From VXPQ01 sp965232485 (GTDB taxonomy: Bacteria; Bacteroidota; Rhodothermia; Rhodothermales; VXPQ01), in assembly GCA_965232485.1 (NCBI GenBank), contig OZ246975.1:3038001-3102000 (forward strand): 64,000 nucleotides of DNA. The letters are read 5' to 3'. Every line of letters starts with the position of its first letter. Within the stretch, counting starts at the first letter, position 1. The notes beneath the pieces were generated by a model, which had not been told where the DNA came from, searched no databases, and saw only the letters and a list, made by a program, of their open reading frames with translations. The position numbers and the translations under genes were made by a program. Shown here one piece after another: positions 46,845 to 53,468 of the stretch.

Positions 46845-48035
46845 ATGCGTGACGTCTATATCGTGGCGGCGGCGCGGACGCCTATCGGGCGTTTCGGGGG
46901 CGCGCTGAAGGAATATTCCCCCGCCGATCTGGCGGCGCATGCGATGCGGGCGGCGCTTGCGCAGGCGGATGTCCCTGGAGATGCGCTGGACTTCTATGCG
47001 TTCGGCAACGTGCTGCGGGCCGGACACGGACAACTCATTCCCCGTCAGGCGGCGGTACGGGCGGGCATACCGGACTCGGTGGACGGATTTGCGCTCGATA
47101 TGGTCTGTTCGTCCGGCATGATGAGTTTGATGACGGCGGCGGCGTTCATTCGGGCGGGCGAGGCGGATATCGTATTGTGCGGCGGGGTAGAATCCATGTC
47201 CGGCGCGGGATTTTTTCTGTCGTCCCGGGCGCGGTGGGGATATGGTTTGCTGGCGGGCAAGGGCGAACCGCTGGCGGATTTGATGTTGCGAGACGGGTTG
47301 ACCGACCCCTTGAGCGGGGAGGCCATGGGGGAGCAGGCGGAACGGATGGCGGCGGAGCACGGGATCATGCGGCGGGAACTGGACGAAATGGCCGTGCTTT
47401 CGCACCGGCGCGCCGCGGAGGCTCGCGAGCAGGGTTTCTTTGCGGACGAGATCGTTTCCGTGGAGCGCGTTGCGAAGGGGAAGCGCGTCGTTGTGGATGC
47501 GGACGAAGGGATTCGTCCGGACGCGTCGGCGGAGAAGTTGGGCGCGCTTCGTCCGGCGTTCCGAAAGGAGGGGGTGTTCACGGCGGGCAATAGCAGTCAG
47601 ATCAGCGACGGCGCGGCGGCGCTGGTGCTTGCTTCGGACGCGGCGGTGGCTGATCGGGGCCTTGCGCCCCTGGCCCGCTGGCTTGGTTCGGCCTGGTCGG
47701 CGGGGGAGGCATGGCGGTTTCCCGAGGCGCCGGTTCCGGCTGCCCGGCGCTCGCTCGAAAAGTCTGGCCTGTCGCTTGCCGAGGTGGATCTGTTCGAAAA
47801 CAACGAGGCGTTTGCGCTCAATAACCTGCTTTTCAGCCGGATGCTGGACGTTCCCATGTCTCGAATCAACGTGCAGGGAGGGGCCGTGGCGCTGGGCCAT
47901 CCCATCGGGGCTTCCGGGGCGCGTATCGCGACCACGCTCGTTCATGCCCTGCGGCGGCGCGGCGAACGAATCGGGCTGGCCGCCATCTGCCACGGCATGG
48001 GCGGGGGAACGGCGCTGGCGGTGGAGGCGGCGTAG
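46845..48035 (+). CDS. Acetyl-CoA acyltransferase (thiolase)
   Basis: The protein is 396 aa. It is a thiolase-family enzyme that cleaves 3-ketoacyl-CoA or condenses acetyl-CoA. It begins RDVYIVAAARTPIGRFGGAL. The acyl-carrying Cys is in LDMVCSSGMMSLM (about residue 88). The NEAF motif is present (LFENNEAFALNN), then GGAVALGHPIGASGAR (His) and ICHGMGGGTALAVE (the second Cys; the usual CxGGG is changed to CHGMGGG). No fatty-acid oxidation partners are adjacent, so degradative or biosynthetic use cannot be decided. Its last 75 bp are duplicated exactly at 49926-50000. Confidence 0.92.
   Translation: MRDVYIVAAARTPIGRFGGALKEYSPADLAAHAMRAALAQADVPGDALDFYAFGNVLRAGHGQLIPRQAAVRAGIPDSVDGFALDMVCSSGMMSLMTAAAFIRAGEADIVLCGGVESMSGAGFFLSSRARWGYGLLAGKGEPLADLMLRDGLTDPLSGEAMGEQAERMAAEHGIMRRELDEMAVLSHRRAAEAREQGFFADEIVSVERVAKGKRVVVDADEGIRPDASAEKLGALRPAFRKEGVFTAGNSSQISDGAAALVLASDAAVADRGLAPLARWLGSAWSAGEAWRFPEAPVPAARRSLEKSGLSLAEVDLFENNEAFALNNLLFSRMLDVPMSRINVQGGAVALGHPIGASGARIATTLVHALRRRGERIGLAAICHGMGGGTALAVEAA
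47961..48035 (+). repeat. 75-bp direct repeat, copy 1 (3' end of thiolase gene)
   Basis: This is identical over 75 bp to 49926-50000 and ends with the thiolase stop codon. The two copies bracket 48036-49925, which carries the AlbA_2 gene. A direct repeat overlapping the 3' end of a gene resembles an integration attachment site. Confidence 0.9.
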
Positions 48036-48170
48036 TGGGCTTAATCATCCTCAATGGTTGCATATAAGTCCGGGCGCAGGGGAGGCATTCATGGCTGTTA
48101 CGTATTTTGAGCATGAGATTGCTTCGTTGCCGGTATGCGCACGCCCGGAAAAGCATACAGAAAGGGTCGC

Positions 48171-48203
48171 TGTCAATTACCTGTCAATTACCTGTCAATT
48201 AAA
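48171..48203 (+). repeat. Three tandem 11-bp repeats
   Basis: TGTCAATTACC occurs twice, then TGTCAATTAAA, without gaps, and a related GTCAATTAAAAC lies at 48260. They are in the 236-bp gap between the thiolase and the AlbA_2 gene. A 48-codon frame from 48091 crosses them but shows no family likeness. Confidence 0.6.
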
Positions 48204-48271
48204 AAATTCATTGCGAGACAACGGATTACAGAAATAATGAGTCACATGTGGCGTACCCGGTCAATTAAAAC

Positions 48272-49738
48272 TTACGCCCAGTAGGGGACGTATCGCATCG
48301 TTTTGCGCGATGCTTTGAGGTCGTACGGCTTGATTAAATCCGCCTCTATCGCTTCCCTGATATAACGAGATACGGCTGACTTATTTCCGTCTTTTACGCC
48401 GAAGCGCTTTCGCAGGGAGGCATTGGTGAGGAATTCCCGCATGACATATTTCAGGCAGGCGTGCAGATAGCAAGCCCGCATGCGATCCTCCTTGCCCATC
48501 TTGGCCAGAGGCCTATGCGCAAACAGGACTGCGCGCGTGGAGCCGTTTGGGGCTTCGAAAAGCGGCGCTGGAAGTTGAAATAGTTCTATTTCCGCTACCA
48601 CTCTGTCGATTCCGCTGCCTCGTTCCTCGCACATGCCGAATCGCCGCATGAGCGAAGCAAGGGCCTCGTTACGCGATTTCGGCGGGGTATCCACGAAGCG
48701 TTCTGTGGCTACAAGGGGTTCTCCGGGATTGGTGATTTCAATGCGGTCGTCGAAAATTTCGAACATCGGTCCCGCGCCCGTGATCGAAAAATCCTGATGA
48801 ATGAGCGCATTCGCCACCAATTCTCGTACGGCCGACGCCGGGAACATGGGTAACGTCTTACGGAAAGCCTGGCCGATTATTTCATTGGAGGGCAGCAAGT
48901 CGTTGATGTAACCGATCAAACCGTTAAAGCCGGACGCATACCCCTTTGCTTCTTCCCGTTCTTTTATGGCTTCGGTCCGTCCGGCGCCCCGATATTGAAT
49001 TATGCGGACCGCTTTACGCCCCAAGCGGCGAAAATCAGATAATCGCTTTGCAAGAAGCAAGGCGCCGAGATTCGTAACGTCCCATCCGCTCGCTTTGGAT
49101 CGGCGGATAATGTTATCGTCGGCCAGGGCAGAAAGAATAGCGTCGCGATTTTCCGGCAACGGCAAATCGAGTAAATCGAAATAGGCCGGATAATCAAGCA
49201 ATTTCAAGACTTCTTCGTCGCGCTGATGTGCAGCGGCGGCGCTGTCTTCAAAGGGCGTTTGGTCGAAGATGCGCCATAGTGTCCGCTCTTTTTCAGGAAA
49301 ATCCCTTAGATTCTTTGTATAGCTGCCTACGCGTATGTATTCTGCTCCCGAAAAATTGACAGGCTGATGAATGGGTCTGGCGATTTCAAGCAGAACAACA
49401 GGCTTGCCGTCTATTTCGACCGTAAAGAATCGGAAGTCTATTTTTGGTTCGAGAAGCCGCAGTAACCAGTTTTCCAGTTCTTCGTTGCCGCGACGCGTCC
49501 GCTGCGGTTCGAAGCTTGTGCCGACCACGGCATGGTCGTCGTCCCGAATCCCCCAAACGATATACGCGGCTGTTTTGCCTGACAGTACGGCTGAGTTAGA
49601 TAACGCAGAAATATTTTTGCCGATAATTTCCGGATCGGCATTATTTTCTTTGAACTCTACCCACTCGGTCTCGCCGGACACATTGCATAATTCGCGTACC
49701 AGGTCAGTCAGATAGGCGCTGGAATGATGAGTGGTCAT
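48272..49738 (-). CDS. AlbA_2 (Schlafen-like) DNA-binding domain and ATP-binding protein
   Basis: The protein is 488 aa. The N-terminal AlbA_2/Schlafen-type domain (about 15-135) reads ETEWVEFKENNADPEIIGKN, ISALSNSAVLSGKTAAYIVW, GIRDDDHAVVGT, VVLLEIARP and EYIRVGSYTKNL. The C-terminal GHKL-like half has VRELVANALIHQDFS, FEIFDDRIEITNPGEP and RRFGMCEERGSGIDRVV. The end resembles a winged helix. Such proteins are often annotated as transcriptional regulators or RecG-like ATP-binding proteins and are common in mobile and defence regions. The gene stands alone, reverse to its neighbours, between the 75-bp direct repeats, so it was probably acquired. Confidence 0.85.
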   Translation of the reverse strand: MTTHHSSAYLTDLVRELCNVSGETEWVEFKENNADPEIIGKNISALSNSAVLSGKTAAYIVWGIRDDDHAVVGTSFEPQRTRRGNEELENWLLRLLEPKIDFRFFTVEIDGKPVVLLEIARPIHQPVNFSGAEYIRVGSYTKNLRDFPEKERTLWRIFDQTPFEDSAAAAHQRDEEVLKLLDYPAYFDLLDLPLPENRDAILSALADDNIIRRSKASGWDVTNLGALLLAKRLSDFRRLGRKAVRIIQYRGAGRTEAIKEREEAKGYASGFNGLIGYINDLLPSNEIIGQAFRKTLPMFPASAVRELVANALIHQDFSITGAGPMFEIFDDRIEITNPGEPLVATERFVDTPPKSRNEALASLMRRFGMCEERGSGIDRVVAEIELFQLPAPLFEAPNGSTRAVLFAHRPLAKMGKEDRMRACYLHACLKYVMREFLTNASLRKRFGVKDGNKSAVSRYIREAIEADLIKPYDLKASRKTMRYVPYWA

Positions 49739-49758
49739 GATGTGGCAGCCTGGATTGC

Positions 49759-49925
49759 CTAGACATGCTTTCCCGGCGTTTTACGGCGTAGCGTTGCGAT
49801 CTTGTTCCAATCCCGGGAATCAGCGCCCGGTCGCATCGCCTTTCCAAGGGCATGAAGCCCAAAGAGATAGTCGACGAAGCGGTCTGTTTGGCATTTGAAG
49901 GCAAACGAAGTTTCGCTGAAACAGA
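49759..49925 (-). pseudogene. Possible C-terminal gene remnant upstream of the AlbA_2 gene
   Basis: The minus-strand frame reads FAFKCQTDRFVDYLFGLHAL and then GKAMRPGADSRDWNKIATLR up to a stop at 49759. It has protein-like composition but no start: going upstream it runs into the 75-bp direct repeat. It may be the tail of a gene cut by the insertion. No family is recognised. The rest of 49739-50157 holds the direct repeat and a segment duplicated downstream of the other Calx-beta gene. Confidence 0.25.
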
Positions 49926-50000
49926 GGCGAACGAATCGGGCTGGCCGCCATCTGCCACGGCATGGGCGGGGGAACGGCGCTGGCGGTGGAGGCGGCGTAG
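49926..50000 (+). repeat. 75-bp direct repeat, copy 2
   Basis: This is an exact second copy of thiolase codons and stop (see 47961-48035). It is isolated from any thiolase gene. Beyond the repeat the flanks diverge at once (apart from a short GGGC). Confidence 0.9.
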
Positions 50001-50157
50001 GGGGCGTCGCAAGCGCCCCGGAATGCATTCCGCCCGGCGCCGCTGCGTCCCGCGCCGCGTTCGCGTCGCCCGCGTCTTCGGAAGCGTACAGGCCAAACGG
50101 TTCCGTGCGCTTCGCAAGCGCCCCGGAACGCATTCCGCCTGACGCCGCGCCCCGGAC

Positions 50158-52938
50158 TTACTTGAGCAGGGACATGGTTTTGACGGCGACCTGGCTCTCC
50201 GCTCGCAGGACGTAGAGATACGCGCCGCTGGCGAGGTCTGCGGCGTCGAACGCGACATCGTAGCGCGCCGCCGGCCGTACGCCGTCGACGAGTACGCGCA
50301 CCTCTTGTCCGAGCAGGTCGTAGACCGTCAGGCGTACGCGCTGCGCCTTGTCGAGCGCGAAGCGGATCGTGGTCGACGGATTGAACGGGTTCGGATAGTT
50401 TTGCTCCAGCGCAAAGGCTTCGGGTATCTCCTCTTCGCCTTCGACGGAGGTGACGCTTTGCGCGTCCGTGATGGTCAGTTCGACGGAGGCGGGCGCGCCG
50501 GGCTGCACGCCGCCGGGCAAGTCGCCGAGGGCTACGGTGAATGTTTCGTCGTCCGCGTCGTCGTCTACGTTCGTGGCGATGTCGCCTGTTCCGCTTGTCT
50601 CGTTCGCCGCGATCGCGATGGAGGCGAGCGGTCCGTAGTCGCCTGCTTCGGCCGTGCCCGCTGTGATCGCGAGGGGTATGGTCACGTCTGTCGCGAGCGC
50701 CTCCGAGAGCGTCGCCGTGACGGTGATCGTTTCGCCTTCGGTCACCGGGTTCGGCGAAGCCGAGAGCGTCACTTCGGGCGTCGAGGGCGGCGGTCCTGTC
50801 GGAGGGACAACCGGCGGAGAGTCGTCGTTGTCCTGGATCGTCAGCGTATGTACGTTCGTCGCGCCCACCGCGTAGCCCGATCCCGCCGCCAGCGTCAGCG
50901 TCACCGTCTCGGCGCCCTCCGCGGCGGCGTCGTCCGTGATCGACACAGGAATGTTCACGGTCGTCGCGTTCGCCGCTACCGCGACCTCGCCCGTCAGCGC
51001 CGCGTAGTCCGTAGCCGACGTCGCCGAGCCGCCCACCGTGTAGTTGAGCGTGAGGTTCGCCGTCGGCGCCGGGTTCAGCGTCACGCCTACGTTGATCGCG
51101 CCCGCGTTCTCCGCCGCGCTCGACGAGACCGCCGCGAAGTTCGCCTCAGGCGTCGCCGGCGGAGAGTCGTCGTTGTCCTGAATCGTCAGCGTATGCACGT
51201 TCGTCGCGCCCACCGCGTAGCCCGATCCCGTCGCCAGCGTCAGCGTCACCGTCTCGGCCTCCTCGACGGCGTCGTCGTCCGTGATCGACACAGGAATGTT
51301 CACGCTCGTCGCGTTCGCCGCTACCGCGACCGTGCCCGCCAGCGCCGCGTAGTCAGAAGCCGACGTCGCCGTGCCGCCCACCGTGTAGTTGAGAGTGAGG
51401 TTCGCCGTCGGCGCCACGCTCAGCGTTACGCCCACGTTATGCTCGCCCGCGTCCTCCGCCGCGCTCGACGAGGCCGACGAGAAGTTCGCCTCAGGAGGCG
51501 CCGGGTCCGAAATACTGAAGTCCGCGAGGTTGTCCACGCCCTTCGCGGCGCCGCCCAGGCCCGTCGACGTCAGCGCGCCGAGGCCGATTTCAACCGTCTC
51601 CGCCGTCGCCTCCGCAGCGTTGTCCGCCGTCGCCGTCAGCTCGATGGTCACGGTCTCCGCCGTCGTCCCCGTCGCCGGGCCAGTGAACGCGACGGAGGCC
51701 GAGCCGCTGTTCAGGTTGCTGCACGCCACCCCCGCAGGCAAGGGCGACGGGCAGGCGAGCGCGTAGTCGCTGTTGCGCGTCGCCGCGCCGGCGAACGTCA
51801 GCGGCGCCGTCAGCGTCTCGCCCTGCCTGAGGCCGCGGCCCAGCGTCAGGAGGATGTTTTTCTCGTCCCCCTCGATGAGGTTACCGGCCGCGCCGGAGAG
51901 CGTCACCGTCGTCGTGTCGTTGTCCGTCACCGTCACCGACGCGGAACCGGGGTCCCCCACCGTGTAGCCCGTCCCCGTCTCCACCGTGACCGTCACCGGG
52001 CCGTTCGGCTCGTCGGCGCTGTTGTTCGCGGTCGCCACGCTGTAGGTTACGGAGCCGGTGGTCGGGACCGTAACCGTCTTGCCGGTTCCCTCGTTCGTCG
52101 CGGTCACGAAGTCCGAGTGCGGGGCGTCCGCCACCGACAGGTTCACGGGCAGGTTCGCGGTCGGCGCCGGGCTCGCCGTCACTGTGAAGTCCGCCGCCGT
52201 TCCCTCCGTGACCGCGCTGCCGCCTGAGATTGTAATCGCCGGGGCGCCGGCGCCGACCTCGAATACCTGGGACAGGGCAAGGAAGGCGTTGGAGGTAGTC
52301 CCATTGACGCCCCCCGAGGTGCCGGCAAGATTCTGTGTTCCACCAGGTCGCACACCTACAATACTCCCAAGCGCAACGGAAATTGTGCTGCCGGCTAAAA
52401 AGGCTTCGGTGCCATCGTTGTTGCTGCCCGTGAAATAGTTTGTAAATTCATTAACAGATGTTCCGGATTCATCCCTTCCCACGGGGTTGGCCCACGTCCC
52501 GTCGTGGAAGTCGGCGTTGTTGTCGGCGACCTTGGCGCCGCCCAGCCAGTAGATCGCCACCCCGGTGCCGGTGGTCATGGCGTTGTCGCGCGCGTCCACC
52601 GCCGCGGTCGAGCCGACCACGAGGAACTGCGTGCTGTAAGATTGGATCGACGCGTGCCCGGCCGCGGCGCGGCCCTGCACGAAGCTGTTGTAGTCCGCGA
52701 TGTCCGTCGAGGTCGCATCGCGCGTCGTCGACGTGATGAACATCAGCCGGAACTGGTCGCCCGCGTTCAGGCCGGAGGGCTTGAGCGGCCAGTCGTCCGG
52801 CACCATGGTCTGCGCCTGCGCCCCGGCGGCAAGGCCGAGCAGCAGCGGCAGGAACGCTGCGGCCAGAAAGATCCGAGCCGTTTCCCGGAGCAGGCGACGG
52901 TAGTTGACCGTTGCATAGCTGAAACCTGAGAAGAGCAA
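50158..52938 (-). CDS. Large secreted Calx-beta repeat protein with T9SS-type sorting domain (A)
   Basis: The protein is about 926 aa from a TTG at 52938; the start is uncertain because no ATG lies in frame between 53148 and the signal peptide (RIFLAAAFLPLLLGLAAGAQ). The N-terminal domain (about 48-190: VPDDWPLKPSGLNAGDQFRL, TSTTRDATSTDIADYNSFVQ, AIYWLGGAKVADNNADFHDG) resembles a module seen with Calx-beta repeats. At least four Calx-beta-like repeats follow (VTVTVETGTGYTVGDPGSAS, AEDAGEHNVGVTLSVAPTAN, ETVTLTLATGSGYAVGATNV). A Pro-rich linker precedes the type A sorting domain (LEQNYPNPFNPSTTIRFALD ... AVKTMSLLK). It is an adhesin or matrix candidate. A C13 tract lies 65 bp upstream and could affect expression. 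Confidence 0.8.
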   Translation of the reverse strand: MLFSGFSYATVNYRRLLRETARIFLAAAFLPLLLGLAAGAQAQTMVPDDWPLKPSGLNAGDQFRLMFITSTTRDATSTDIADYNSFVQGRAAAGHASIQSYSTQFLVVGSTAAVDARDNAMTTGTGVAIYWLGGAKVADNNADFHDGTWANPVGRDESGTSVNEFTNYFTGSNNDGTEAFLAGSTISVALGSIVGVRPGGTQNLAGTSGGVNGTTSNAFLALSQVFEVGAGAPAITISGGSAVTEGTAADFTVTASPAPTANLPVNLSVADAPHSDFVTATNEGTGKTVTVPTTGSVTYSVATANNSADEPNGPVTVTVETGTGYTVGDPGSASVTVTDNDTTTVTLSGAAGNLIEGDEKNILLTLGRGLRQGETLTAPLTFAGAATRNSDYALACPSPLPAGVACSNLNSGSASVAFTGPATGTTAETVTIELTATADNAAEATAETVEIGLGALTSTGLGGAAKGVDNLADFSISDPAPPEANFSSASSSAAEDAGEHNVGVTLSVAPTANLTLNYTVGGTATSASDYAALAGTVAVAANATSVNIPVSITDDDAVEEAETVTLTLATGSGYAVGATNVHTLTIQDNDDSPPATPEANFAAVSSSAAENAGAINVGVTLNPAPTANLTLNYTVGGSATSATDYAALTGEVAVAANATTVNIPVSITDDAAAEGAETVTLTLAAGSGYAVGATNVHTLTIQDNDDSPPVVPPTGPPPSTPEVTLSASPNPVTEGETITVTATLSEALATDVTIPLAITAGTAEAGDYGPLASIAIAANETSGTGDIATNVDDDADDETFTVALGDLPGGVQPGAPASVELTITDAQSVTSVEGEEEIPEAFALEQNYPNPFNPSTTIRFALDKAQRVRLTVYDLLGQEVRVLVDGVRPAARYDVAFDAADLASGAYLYVLRAESQVAVKTMSLLK

Positions 52939-53002
52939 GGTTCTGCATAAAGAACCAGCGCGTTGCCGGCCGACGCTACGAAGAGGGTGCGTGCGTGTGT
53001 GT

Positions 53003-53015
53003 GGGGGGGGGGGGG
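53003..53015. repeat. 13-base G/C homopolymer next to an ATG
   Basis: Thirteen consecutive G on the plus strand (C13 on the minus strand) directly follow a minus-strand ATG at 53018-53016 and are followed by an (AC)n run. With 13 C the ATG frame is out of phase with the signal peptide of gene 50158-52938. With 11 or 14 C it would be in phase. Confidence 0.75.
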
Positions 53016-53088
53016 CATGGCGCAAGGGCAGGCTGGCGAAGCCATAAATGGTTCGGGAAATTCGGCCAGTTAGTCGGGGTTGTTTCAG

Positions 53089-53250
53089 GGAAGCTCTGAT
53101 CAATCCCGCTTCGCCTGACGTGTCGCTTTTCTGCGTAAAGGATGTCATGATTGCATCGTTAAAATCAGCGGAAAACACTGTGATTCAGGACATGGCGTTC
53201 GCTACGCGTCTCTCGCAGCTCTGATCTTTGCGGACTTGATCAGAGCTTCC
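53089..53250 (+). repeat. MITE-like element with perfect 15-bp terminal inverted repeats (162 bp)
   Basis: The ends are GGAAGCTCTGATCAA and TTGATCAGAGCTTCC, perfect inverted repeats. The core 'gattgcatcgttaaaatcag' followed by 'cggaaaacac' matches the family. It lies between the two Calx-beta genes (52939-53468), where no further gene is seen. Confidence 0.8.
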
Positions 53251-53468
53251 TCAACGCGCCGGGCATAATAATACGTACGTCGCGCGAGTTAGTCAAGCCC
53301 CTTGCAGAATATTTATAGCGGGCATTCGGGTAACGAACGAAAGGCGCGCTGATTCGTTTTTCGGGCCCGCGCCGCGTTCGCGTCGCCCGCGTCTTCGCAA
53401 GCGCACAGGCCAAACGGTTCCGTGCGCTTCGCCAGCGCCCGGAACGCATTCCGCCCGCCGCCCCGGAT

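Noticed and set aside
49926..50000. A second thiolase gene
   Set aside because: Only 75 bp are repeated; no thiolase coding sequence precedes them.
50305..52227. 640-codon plus-strand frame
   Set aside because: An Arg-rich shadow of the Calx-beta gene; the repeat structure belongs to the minus strand.
53148..53178. ATG starts for the Calx-beta gene A within the MITE-like element
   Set aside because: They lie inside the element and would add over 70 residues before the signal peptide.
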